Shown piece after piece: positions 43,161 through 51,274 of a stretch of DNA of 64,000 bases. The number at the start of each line of letters is the position of its first letter. The stretch's first letter is position 1. A program made the position numbers and the translations under genes. Source of the stretch: Acinetobacter sp. YWS30-1 (GTDB lineage: Bacteria > Pseudomonadota > Gammaproteobacteria > Pseudomonadales > Moraxellaceae); the NCBI RefSeq assembly GCF_033558715.1, contig NZ_CP114606.1, positions 558,001 through 622,000 of the forward strand, read 5' to 3'. The notes below the pieces were generated by a model that saw only the letters and a list, made by a program, of their open reading frames with translations, ran no database searches and was not told where the DNA came from.

Positions 43161-44255
43161 ATGAAGCGACCTGTTGAAGTCAGATTTTATGATGGGATTT
43201 TGGCTGAAGCTCAGTGTGCATGGATTGTCCCTGATCAGCAACGCGGGATTGCCTTGAAACTCAGTGAAGAAACACCCAAGCAAGTGAGTGAAGCTGACTT
43301 TTATTTTACTTATCCTGATATGGCGTATATTGGCGGGGTCGGAGGCGTAAACCGATTATCGAACTGCCTGAAGATTAAATCCAAAGAAATCTATCATGCC
43401 ATATGGAAATTTGAAGGTTCTCCACTCCTGATTTTCTTCTCGATGATTATCGTGATATGTGCGGTAATTTTTATTCTTAAATGGGGGATTCCTTATACCG
43501 CCCAGCAGCTCGCTCAATTATTTCCCGAACAGACCTTGATCGAGGTAGGAAATCAAACTGAGCAGAAATTAATTGAGCAAACTGAGCCATCTAAGCTCTC
43601 CGCAAAGCATCAATCACGTCTAAAAAAATTGTACGAACAAAAAATTGCAGTAGGGAAACCTGCTAAGATTATTTTCCGTCAAGGCGGAGAAACTATGGGA
43701 CTTAATGCAGCTGCGATTCCAAACAATACCATTATTGTTACCGATGAACTGGTCAAGCTCAGTGGCGCAGATGAAGAAATTCTTGCAGTACTGGCGCATG
43801 AACAAGGTCATCTGGTACAAAAACATAGCATGCAAAAAGTGATTTCCAACCTGGGTGCAGCAGGACTATTTGCCTTGGTAACAGGAGGCTTAAGTGATGT
43901 CGTGGCGGCATCTATAGCGGTACTCGCCGATGCGGGATATTCACAGGCACTTGAACTTGCTGCGGATGATTATGCCATGCAACATTTACATCAACAGCAG
44001 ATATCCAGTATTCATTTGTCGAACTTTTTGCAGCGGGTTGAAAACGCTAGAATCTTGGCAGAGCAGAGTAAAACGATAAAAATGAAAAACTTTACCCTGA
44101 ATATTGATGGAAAAGAACGGCAAATTACCGAGTCTGAACTGAAATGGTTGCGTTTGATTGGAAAACTCAAAAAATATCTGGAATCGCATCCCGAGCTGGA
44201 CAAAAGAATTGAACGGATTCATGCATTCGAAGAAAAAATGAGCCAACCTGTTTAG
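43161..44255 (+). CDS. M48-family metallopeptidase, membrane-anchored
   Basis: 364 aa. One clear transmembrane helix at about 88-107. The zinc motif HEQGH (His213, Glu214, His217) and the third-ligand region ALELAADDY (Glu265) mark M48 (Ste24/HtpX clan). The N-terminal 85 residues form an unrecognised domain. The catalytic domain is probably periplasmic or membrane-facing and may act in envelope quality control, as BepA/LoiP do. The upstream DUF898 gene is interrupted, so its expression may be affected by polarity. Confidence 0.85.
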   Translation: MKRPVEVRFYDGILAEAQCAWIVPDQQRGIALKLSEETPKQVSEADFYFTYPDMAYIGGVGGVNRLSNCLKIKSKEIYHAIWKFEGSPLLIFFSMIIVICAVIFILKWGIPYTAQQLAQLFPEQTLIEVGNQTEQKLIEQTEPSKLSAKHQSRLKKLYEQKIAVGKPAKIIFRQGGETMGLNAAAIPNNTIIVTDELVKLSGADEEILAVLAHEQGHLVQKHSMQKVISNLGAAGLFALVTGGLSDVVAASIAVLADAGYSQALELAADDYAMQHLHQQQISSIHLSNFLQRVENARILAEQSKTIKMKNFTLNIDGKERQITESELKWLRLIGKLKKYLESHPELDKRIERIHAFEEKMSQPV

Positions 44256-44298
44256 CCCTGATATTGAGTATAAAAATTCATATCTCTATATCCTGAGG

Positions 44299-44328
44299 AT
44301 CGAGGCGTGTTTAGCCTCGATTTTTTAT
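44299..44328 (+). terminator. Terminator after the M48 gene
   Basis: Stem ATCGAGGC/GCCTCGAT with a 7-base loop and a run of T. Confidence 0.85.
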
Positions 44329-44506
44329 TGATGGATATGCGAGTTTTCCTGTCTTAATCAATCATTTTCATCCAGGCCAAGTGATATTAAGCATAAATAC
44401 TGTCCAGCGTTACATAGCATTGTATTCACATAACATCCAAGTCACAGTAGCAGGACTGGATTTGGTATAATGAGAAAAATCCAATTTCAGTTAGCCAGGT
44501 CCTTTC

Positions 44507-45193
44507 ATGTCCAAGCCTTATTTAATTGCACCTTCTATTTTGTCTGCCGACTTTGCCCGTTTAGGTGAAGAAGTTGAAAATGTACTTCAGGCTGGTGCAG
44601 ACGTTGTGCATTTCGATGTTATGGATAATCACTATGTACCCAATTTAACCTTTGGCGCAGGTGTATGTAAGGCATTGAAAAAATATGGTATTCAGGCACC
44701 TATTGATGTACATCTTATGGTGAAACCTGTAGATCGCATGATTGGTGACTTTCTGGAAGCAGGCGCAGATATTATTACGTTTCATCCGGAAGCATCTGAT
44801 CATATTGACCGTTCTTTACAGTTGATCAAATCGGGTGGTGCTAAAGCCGGTCTGGTATTTAATCCAGCGACACCATTGCATTATCTGGATTATGTACTGG
44901 ATAAGGTTGATCAGGTATTGCTAATGAGTGTGAACCCTGGCTTTGGCGGACAGAAATTCATTCCAATGACTTTGGATAAATTACGTCAGGCGCGCAAGAT
45001 TATTGATGCTTCAGGTCGTGATATCCGCTTAGAAGTAGATGGCGGTGTGGGACCAGCAAATATTCGTGAAATTGCAGAAGCTGGTGCAGATATGTTTGTG
45101 GCCGGTTCAGCGATTTTTGGCAAGCCAGATTATAAAGCTGTGATTGATGAAATGCGTAGTGAGCTGGCTAAAGTCGGTCAAATTCAACTTTAA
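44507..45193 (+). CDS. rpe: Rpe, ribulose-phosphate 3-epimerase
   Basis: 228 aa TIM barrel. It interconverts ribulose 5-phosphate and xylulose 5-phosphate. The metal and catalytic segments are intact: [60 protein letters not shown] single-gene unit with its own terminator. A gph/trpE neighbourhood often seen after rpe is absent. Confidence 0.96.
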   Translation: MSKPYLIAPSILSADFARLGEEVENVLQAGADVVHFDVMDNHYVPNLTFGAGVCKALKKYGIQAPIDVHLMVKPVDRMIGDFLEAGADIITFHPEASDHIDRSLQLIKSGGAKAGLVFNPATPLHYLDYVLDKVDQVLLMSVNPGFGGQKFIPMTLDKLRQARKIIDASGRDIRLEVDGGVGPANIREIAEAGADMFVAGSAIFGKPDYKAVIDEMRSELAKVGQIQL

Positions 45194-45337
45194 TCTCTAA
45201 AATGTTTAAGGTGTATAAATCTGTGGATAACTTTATGGATAAGTGTGTAGATATCTATGTTGATAACCATATGGATATGTTGCATATTTTGTAATCGTTT
45301 GTAGCCTGATTGATTGCATCTTAGACAAAATTTGTAT

Positions 45338-45364
45338 AAAAAGAACTCAATTTGGGTTCTTTTT
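45338..45364 (+). terminator. rpe terminator
   Basis: Stem AAAAAGAAC/GTTCTTTTT around TCAATTTGG, 145 bp after the rpe stop. Confidence 0.7.
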
Positions 45365-45726
45365 AGATATGTCAGCCCTTGATTTTAGTGATCGTTTATT
45401 CATCAAAGGTTAATAATCAAGCCAAACAAAAAGTGATCAATAGGTCTTAGTTTTGTGTTTCATTGTGTAAGATCTCCATGCTATTTTTAAATTTAATTCA
45501 TGTGCATAACTTAATAATATGGACTTATTCCTTGTTTGTTTTTCTTACTCAAGTCTCTGTAATGCCATAACACGATGTCCCATGTTGGCGTTCCTTAAGA
45601 TAGGCTGAAATCTTGAAGTTGTCCTGAGCATTTGAGTAAGACATGGTTAAGTTAATTCTCATTCAGTCAAATTTTGTAAACGGCAGTTTGGTTTTGTCAT
45701 CTGTTTTATAAGATGTTTATTTTTTT
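45365..45726. other. AT-rich intergenic region upstream of the guanidine riboswitch
   Basis: About 360 bp with no reading frame or structure that I can support. It must contain the promoter for the riboswitch-gdx transcript. Confidence 0.4.
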
Positions 45727-45796
45727 AGGGGGAACGACCTCCCTTGTTGATTAAATTTATAAAATTCAACAAGAAAAATCGTCAGGACGGCCTGAC
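45727..45796 (+). promoter_or_regulatory. Guanidine-II (mini-ykkC) riboswitch
   Basis: Two hairpins with ACGR loops precede the gdx ribosome site. Hairpin 1 (45727-45744) has arms AGGGGG/CCTCCCT and loop ACGA; hairpin 2 (45781-45796) is a perfect stem GTCAGG/CCTGAC with loop ACGG. The linker can itself pair (CTTGTTGA at 45743-45750 with TCAACAAG at 45766-45773). AGGAGG (45807-45812) lies 10 bp after hairpin 2, fitting control of translation. Paired ACGR hairpins in front of a SugE-type exporter are the hallmark of this class, which turns expression on when guanidinium is bound. Confidence 0.88.
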
Positions 45797-45820
45797 TCTG
45801 TTAATTAGGAGGAAGGCAAT

Positions 45821-46138
45821 ATGGCCTGGATTATACTTGTATTCGCTGGACTATTTGAGATTGTCTGGGCCTATTCCATGAAGCTCTCAGAGGGTTTTAG
45901 CAAACTCACACCGAGTATTTTTACGATTGTTTTTATGGTGCTCAGTTTTGTATTGCTGGCCTATGCCATGCGTACTTTGCCTCTAGGAACTGCCTATACC
46001 ATCTGGACGGGCATTGGCGCAGTCGGCTCATTTCTGGTCGGTGTTATAGTTTTAGGTGAACCTGCTTCTGCTATGCGTATGCTCGCTGCGGTGCTGATTA
46101 TCTCCGGACTTGTTTTGATGAAATTATCCTCCTCCTAA
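45821..46138 (+). CDS. gdx: Gdx (SugE-type) SMR guanidinium exporter
   Basis: 105 aa, four transmembrane helices, the small multidrug resistance fold. The essential central Glu13 is present in LFEIVW. Helix 2-3 segments fit the Gdx subgroup (YAMRTLPLGTAYTIWTGIGAVG). Gdx proteins work as antiparallel dimers exchanging protons for guanidinium. The guanidine-II riboswitch directly upstream supports guanidinium over general drug export. Confidence 0.93.
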   Translation: MAWIILVFAGLFEIVWAYSMKLSEGFSKLTPSIFTIVFMVLSFVLLAYAMRTLPLGTAYTIWTGIGAVGSFLVGVIVLGEPASAMRMLAAVLIISGLVLMKLSSS

Positions 46139-46207
46139 GAGCTGTTGAGCAGTTCTGATTTCGAGTAAAATAAAAACTGGCAAGCTTGATTCTGTAGGAG
46201 TAGGGCC

Positions 46208-46690
46208 ATGCAGCTCAGTTATATTTATATGGACTCGCCTGTAGGGCAGTTGCAGCTGGTTGCAAATGAAACGGCGCTGGTAGCTGTACTCTGGGATTGT
46301 GAAAAACCGAATCGGGTTAGATTGGCAACTCTGGTTGAAGATCCACAGCATCCTGTATTGATAGAAGCTCGGCGTCAGCTTCAAGAATATTTTGCCGGTC
46401 AGCGCAATGTTTTTGAACTGCCTTTAGATTTTGCCGGTACTGATTTTCAAAAAAAAGTCTGGCAGGCTTTGCTGAATATTCCTTATGGACAGACCCGAAG
46501 CTATCGGGAAATCGCTGAACAGGTCGGTAATGTTAAAGCAGTACGCGCCGTGGGTGCTGCCAATGGTAAAAACCCGATCTCGATTATTGCACCTTGTCAT
46601 CGGGTGATTGGCAGTAGCGGTAAGCTGGTAGGCTTTGCGGGTGGTCTGGATAAAAAAGAAATTCTGTTAAATATTGAGCGAACCCATTAA
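46208..46690 (+). CDS. ogt: Ogt, methylated-DNA--protein-cysteine methyltransferase
   Basis: 160 aa. The suicide acceptor Cys130 is in the conserved PCHRVI motif; upstream FQKKVWQALLNIPYGQTRSY is the helix-turn-helix DNA-binding part. It removes O6-alkyl groups from guanine in DNA. No Ada regulatory domain is attached. Starts 70 bp after gdx and may be co-transcribed. Confidence 0.93.
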   Translation: MQLSYIYMDSPVGQLQLVANETALVAVLWDCEKPNRVRLATLVEDPQHPVLIEARRQLQEYFAGQRNVFELPLDFAGTDFQKKVWQALLNIPYGQTRSYREIAEQVGNVKAVRAVGAANGKNPISIIAPCHRVIGSSGKLVGFAGGLDKKEILLNIERTH

Positions 46691-46820
46691 GATCAAAATC
46701 ATAAAATTAATGAAAATTAAAATATGGATCAGTTCGTAACACTAATCTTAGGCCAACTCTGGTCCAGTTTATGATGGGTTCTTCTACTTTTTATTGGTTT
46801 AATCATTTTTAAGTTAGGCG

Positions 46821-47886
46821 GATTCAAGCGGCAAGTGCAACAGTATAAAAACCAGCCATAACTTCACTCGGTGTATACCAACCTAGTGTTTTTCTAGGAC
46901 GATGGTTGAGTGCAAATTCTATCTGCTCTATTTGTTCGTTTGACACGCCATCAAACGATGATGATTTTGGCAGATATTGACGGATTAAACCATTCGTATT
47001 TTCATTTCTAGCTCGCTGAATAGACTTGTAAGGATCAGCAAAATACGTCTCTATGCCAGCATCAGTAATTCTTTTGTGTTCGGAAAATTCTTTGCCATTA
47101 TCAAATGTCACACTATAAGCATGGCTCATTTGTAAACGATCTAATGCACAAGTAATCGTTTGAGAGGATGCTCTTGTTGGCCCTAAATGAACAATATGTA
47201 CATACAGGCTCTTTCGATCAACGAGAGTCAATAAAGCACCTTTATGATGTTTACCAATCACCGTGTCACCTTCGAAATCTCCTAAACGTTGTCGTTGATC
47301 AATGACCTGGTCTCGGCAGTGAATACTTGTTTTATCAATGATTTGACCCCTACGATCCGTGTTTTTGTAACCGCGTTTTCGATATTTCTTCTGATGCCTT
47401 AAATGTAGATGAAGTTTACCGCCTTTTGATTTATCTTGATAAATGTACTGGTAAATCCACTCATGTGAAGGTACATCCAGCCAACCGCGTTGTGTTAAAG
47501 CACCTGAAATTTGTTCGGGTGACCAGTCCAAACCAATCAAATAATCAATATAAGCGAAGGCAAATGCTGTCATTGATGATGAAGGACGGTACCGTCTTTG
47601 ACTTGCAAATTTAGCTGCCTGTTGAGCTCTATATCCACGTTGCCCAGTATTTCTTTTTAATTCACGGTAGATGGTTGATCGTGAACGTCCTAATTCCCGA
47701 GCAAGGGTAGCGATTGAACTTTTACTTTTCAAAGTAGCATAAATTTCGTATCTTTCATCTTGAGAAAGTTGGGTGTATTTCTTCATTGTGTGCTTTCCAA
47801 TTGCGAGTTGAAAAAGTCTAATGATTCTATGAATACACCTAACTTTTTCAACTAACTACAAATGTGTTGCACTTGGGATTTGAATC
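46821..47886 (-). mobile_element. IS30-family insertion sequence
   Basis: About 1.05 kb. Both ends share GATTCAA plus an inner CAAGTGCAACA (left 46821-46842; right 47865-47886 on the other strand), imperfect in the four bases between. The transposase stop codon lies within the left repeat. Exact ends are uncertain: GG flanks the inner repeats on both sides (46830-46831 and 47876-47877), and GGATT flanks more widely (46820-46824 and 47876-47880). Confidence 0.8.
46824..47786 (-). CDS. IS30-family transposase
   Basis: 320 aa. An N-terminal helix-turn-helix (SSIATLARELGRSRSTIYREL) is followed by the DDE domain: GDFEGDTVIGKHHKGALLTL holds the first Asp, VTFDNGKEF the second, and ENTNGLIRQYLPK the Glu, as in IS30. 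The C terminus (HRPRKTLGWYTPSEV) is typical. Intact. It runs antisense to the disrupted NERD gene. Confidence 0.93.
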   Translation of the reverse strand: MKKYTQLSQDERYEIYATLKSKSSIATLARELGRSRSTIYRELKRNTGQRGYRAQQAAKFASQRRYRPSSSMTAFAFAYIDYLIGLDWSPEQISGALTQRGWLDVPSHEWIYQYIYQDKSKGGKLHLHLRHQKKYRKRGYKNTDRRGQIIDKTSIHCRDQVIDQRQRLGDFEGDTVIGKHHKGALLTLVDRKSLYVHIVHLGPTRASSQTITCALDRLQMSHAYSVTFDNGKEFSEHKRITDAGIETYFADPYKSIQRARNENTNGLIRQYLPKSSSFDGVSNEQIEQIEFALNHRPRKTLGWYTPSEVMAGFYTVALAA

Positions 47887-48461
47887 TGCGTTATTTAAAC
47901 CATTTTTAAAAGGGAAGCTGGGAGAGTTCGCTGTTGCCACGCATGTCAAACTTTATCTGAAAGACCCTGAGTATCGGTTATTAAACGATTTGACTCTTCC
48001 AGATGGAGAAGGGAGCACAACACAAATTGATCATTTCTTATTAAGTCCTTATGGCCTGTTTGTGATTGAAACCAAAAACTATAAAGGCTGGATCTTTGGT
48101 AGCGAGCGACAAAAAACCTGGACGCAAAAACTTTATAAAAATAGCTATAAATTTCAAAATCCGATTCATCAGAATTATAAGCACATCAAAGTTCTGGAGC
48201 AGGTGCTGGTTGATATTATTGAGCCAGACCAGCTGCATTCTGTGATTGTATTTATGCCAGATGCGGTATTCAAAACCCCAATGCCGAATTATGTATTTCG
48301 GGGTGCAGGTTGGACAGATTATGTAAAAAGCTTTAATCAGCGAGTTATTTCTGATACCAAGATTAAACATATCCAGATTCGATTGGAGAAGGAAGTACTA
48401 GAAAAATCCTGGAAAATTAATCGTGAACATGTCGCAAATTTAAACAGGCGGCAATCCGAAT

Positions 48462-48494
48462 AAAAAAGCCTTTGAATCATTCAAAGGCTTTTTT
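48462..48494. terminator. Bidirectional terminator between the NERD fragment and dusC
   Basis: A 14-bp perfect stem with A6 and T6 sides (48462-48475 with 48481-48494), serving both convergent genes. Confidence 0.9.
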
Positions 48495-48495
48495 C

Positions 48496-49431
48496 TTAAT
48501 TTTTCGAGGCTTTTAGCTTTTCAGTAATTTCAACCAGCTGTTTAATCCGTTTGACCTCATCCCAGAGTGCTTTAGCTTCAGGATAATGCTTGGACATCAT
48601 CCCCAGCCATTGTTTGTAACGGCCGACCATATTCATTTCCTTTTTATAGGAACCATTCAGGAAACGGATTTGCAGTTCAAGCAGTTCATTCCAGGTGATG
48701 AGCGGCTCATCAGAATTCTGGCGAATACATTGGGTCAGATCAGGTGTAGTGACCGCACCACGGCCAATCATCAGATCTTCACAGCCCGATTCTAGCTGAC
48801 ATTGCTTGGCGTCGGCATTGGTCCAGATTTCACCATTGGCAATCACATTGATTTTTAAGGCTTCACGGATCGGTTGCAGCTGATCCCAGAAGGCTGGCGG
48901 AGTATAGCCATCGGCCTTGGTCCGCGCGTGGACGGTGACCCAGGCCGCTCCAGCATCTTCAATGGCATGTGCATTTTCCATCATGAAGTTGCGATCCATA
49001 TAACCCAGACGCATTTTCGCCGAAACCGGGATATGTGTGGGCACTGCATCACGAACAGCTTTGACCAGTTCATAAACGACTTCAGGTTCATCTAGCAGTA
49101 CTGAACCACCACGATGACGGTTTACGGTTTTGGCTGGACAGCCGAAATTCATGTCAATTGCAGGGGCGCCCATGGCAGCGACTTTCACTGCATTGGCTGC
49201 CAGCATTTCCGGATTATTTCCGAGAAACTGTACATGCACCGGCGTGCCGGCAGCAGTTTTGCCGTCATTTAACAATTCAGGGCAGTAGGTGTGATAGATA
49301 TGATCCGGCAGCACCGAATCCGTGACACGAATAAACTCGGTTACACACCAGTCGAAGCTCCCGACGGATGTCAGTACATCGCGCATAATCGGGTCAGTTA
49401 AGCCTTCCATGGGTGCAAGAACAAGTTTCAA
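48496..49431 (-). CDS. dusC: DusC, tRNA-dihydrouridine(16) synthase
   Basis: 311 aa. An FMN TIM barrel that reduces U16 in tRNA. The N-terminal MKLVLAPMEGLTDPIMR and the DusC-type CVTEFIRVT segment separate it from DusA and DusB. Catalytic Cys98 is in NFGCPAKTVN. KMRLGY and VHARTK line the flavin/tRNA site. A single-gene unit. Confidence 0.92.
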   Translation of the reverse strand: MKLVLAPMEGLTDPIMRDVLTSVGSFDWCVTEFIRVTDSVLPDHIYHTYCPELLNDGKTAAGTPVHVQFLGNNPEMLAANAVKVAAMGAPAIDMNFGCPAKTVNRHRGGSVLLDEPEVVYELVKAVRDAVPTHIPVSAKMRLGYMDRNFMMENAHAIEDAGAAWVTVHARTKADGYTPPAFWDQLQPIREALKINVIANGEIWTNADAKQCQLESGCEDLMIGRGAVTTPDLTQCIRQNSDEPLITWNELLELQIRFLNGSYKKEMNMVGRYKQWLGMMSKHYPEAKALWDEVKRIKQLVEITEKLKASKN

Positions 49432-49628
49432 CGGTCAACACCTGTTAATTCGAAAAACGGTGTTATACGGCTTTTTGGTGGGAATGTCCAGGCAGTTTAA
49501 TTTTCATATGAATTGCAGAAAAAGATTGAGTGTGAATGAGTATCTATTGATCTTTTGTGATCTAAATAAAAAACCTTAAATCGGCTGATTTAAGGTTTGG
49601 ATTTAAAGCTTGAAAATCTAATATTGTC

Positions 49629-51068
49629 TTAATCGATTAGTTTTTCGACTTTCATACTTTCACGATAATACTGACAGCCTTTATACAGCAGGAACACACC
49701 AACCAGGCCGGCTATCGCATTGACGATAGAAATTGAATTTCCCACCATTAAGGTATTCTCATAATATCGGTCTGTAATCAGCGCCACAGCAGTTGTACCC
49801 ACACCGAGTGCAATCAGGTTAGAAATCAACAGGAATTTGGCTGATACCTGAGAGCGCAACTGGTTCGGTGTCAGCATCTGGGTAGCAGCTGCTGATGCTG
49901 GAATCGGGAAGGTGGAGAAGAACATCGCGACAAAGATCAGTGCGAATGAAAGCTGCATATTGTCGACCTGAGTAAATAGCACACTTGGAATGATCAGGGC
50001 AGCACAGCCAATTGCACCGGCACGGATTGCTGCATCGCTATAGCCACGTTTAGAAAAGAAGTCGATCAGCCAGCCACAGAATAGGGCGCCTGAAGTATTT
50101 GCGACAAGAATAATACTTCCAAGGATATATCCGGTCTGGCTTGCATCCAGGCCAAAGTGACGCATGTAGTAGGCCGGTGCCCAGCCGAGCAGGGAATACA
50201 GCATCATAGTGTAGAAAGAGAAGCCAATAAAATGACAGAAGAAAGTCCTTCTATGGGTTTTGATAAAACCCATCGAATTCTTAAAAGATGCTTTCACTGC
50301 GACACCATTCGCATCCATTTTCAGGCCTTTACGTTCTGGTTCACGTACGGTCAGAATCATTAGTAATGCCAGCAATACACCCGGTAAACCGACAATCATA
50401 AAGGTCAGCTGCCAGGTTTTGATTTCACCAATCATCGGTAAAGTGACAAAGCTCACATCTTTGAGCAGACCAATCACATAACCACCGATCAGGAAAGCCA
50501 GTCCTGAACCGATAAAAGCACCAATGGCATATACGCCTAGCGCACGGCCCAGTTTATGTTTCGGGAATAGATCCGCCACAATGGAATAAAAGGCAGGAGA
50601 TAGGGCTGCTTCACCGGCACCGACACTGAGGCGAGCCAGGAACATCTGGATAAAGTTTTTACTGAGGCCACAGGCTGCAGTGGCCAGACTCCAGAAAGCG
50701 ATCCCAACCGAAATAATTTTCACACGTGATTTCTTGTCGGCCAGTGCGGCGATCGGTACGCCCATAAAGGCATAAAACAGCGAAAAGGCCAGCCCCTGCA
50801 ATAGGCTGAACTGGGTATCACTGAGCATCAAGTCGGCCTTAATCGGCTCAATCATCAGGGATAAAATCTGACGGTCTACGAAAGACAGAATGTAGGCCAC
50901 CATACAGATGATTACCACATACCATTGATAGCTGCTACGTTCCGGAGTTGCTGGTGGAATTTCTGTAGCCACCTGTTCAGGGATAGGCGTAGTAATTTTT
51001 AGATGAGAATCGAGTGGTTGGACGTCATTGTCAACCTTGTCTATGACCAATGTTTTTTCATTCATCAT
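49629..51068 (-). CDS. MFS transporter (spinster-like), possibly part of the phenylacetate regulon
   Basis: 479 aa, 12 predicted transmembrane helices after a 50-residue polar N terminus. MFS motif A is visible as GVPIAALADKKSRVK, and the first helix has the FVDRQILSLMIEPIK sequence common in sugar-phosphate/spinster-type carriers. The substrate is not evident. It lies next to paaZ, and its upstream region carries two copies of the TGATAC motif (51105-51110; inverted 51138-51143) found in all paa promoter regions, so uptake of an aromatic acid is a reasonable guess. The start may be the second Met. Confidence 0.8.
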   Translation of the reverse strand: MMNEKTLVIDKVDNDVQPLDSHLKITTPIPEQVATEIPPATPERSSYQWYVVIICMVAYILSFVDRQILSLMIEPIKADLMLSDTQFSLLQGLAFSLFYAFMGVPIAALADKKSRVKIISVGIAFWSLATAACGLSKNFIQMFLARLSVGAGEAALSPAFYSIVADLFPKHKLGRALGVYAIGAFIGSGLAFLIGGYVIGLLKDVSFVTLPMIGEIKTWQLTFMIVGLPGVLLALLMILTVREPERKGLKMDANGVAVKASFKNSMGFIKTHRRTFFCHFIGFSFYTMMLYSLLGWAPAYYMRHFGLDASQTGYILGSIILVANTSGALFCGWLIDFFSKRGYSDAAIRAGAIGCAALIIPSVLFTQVDNMQLSFALIFVAMFFSTFPIPASAAATQMLTPNQLRSQVSAKFLLISNLIALGVGTTAVALITDRYYENTLMVGNSISIVNAIAGLVGVFLLYKGCQYYRESMKVEKLID

Positions 51069-51218
51069 GCAACATCCTGTGCAAGTTATAGTGATTGGTT
51101 TATTTGATACAAATTTAATTATTTTTATTTTTAATGTGTATCAATTAATCTAATCTAGGAGTAATTTGCACAGCCGTCAATATGTCTGGATTAAAAAGAT
51201 ACAATTATTTTTAAATCA

Positions 51219-51247
51219 ATAAAAAAGGGAATCAAATAGATTCCCTT
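51219..51247 (-). terminator. paaZ terminator
   Basis: A 9-bp perfect stem AAGGGAATC/GATTCCCTT (51225-51233 with 51239-51247) ending in a T run on the minus strand. Confidence 0.85.
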
Positions 51248-51274
51248 CTTACTTTAAGTGTCTGAAAATATTTG

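Larger units (their letters stand above)
46724..48463 (+). pseudogene. NERD-domain membrane protein gene, broken by a TGA codon and an IS30-family insertion
   Basis: The 5' part starts at ATG 46724 (MDQFVTLILGQLWSSL) and encodes the start of a membrane helix, but meets TGA at 46772-46774 where a Trp codon is plausible; the frame then continues WVLLLFIGLIIFKLGG to the IS. The 3' part after the IS (about 47878-48463) encodes the NERD domain: GKLGEFAV, TQIDHFLLSPYGLFVIETKNYKGWIFG and the following conserved helix. NERD domains are nuclease-related folds of unknown role. The 3' fragment has an open frame from about 47864, and its first codons lie in the IS end, so a soluble fragment could be made, but no good ribosome site is seen. 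Confidence 0.8.

Noticed and set aside
45194..45337. DnaA-box or origin-like GTGGATAA repeats after rpe
   Set aside because: The TGTGGATAAC-like matches are few, unordered and without a DUE or dnaA context.
42046..48463. UGA read as tryptophan in this organism
   Set aside because: TGA ends many intact genes in the window (folC, filF and others), so the code is standard; the interruptions are better seen as nonsense mutations.
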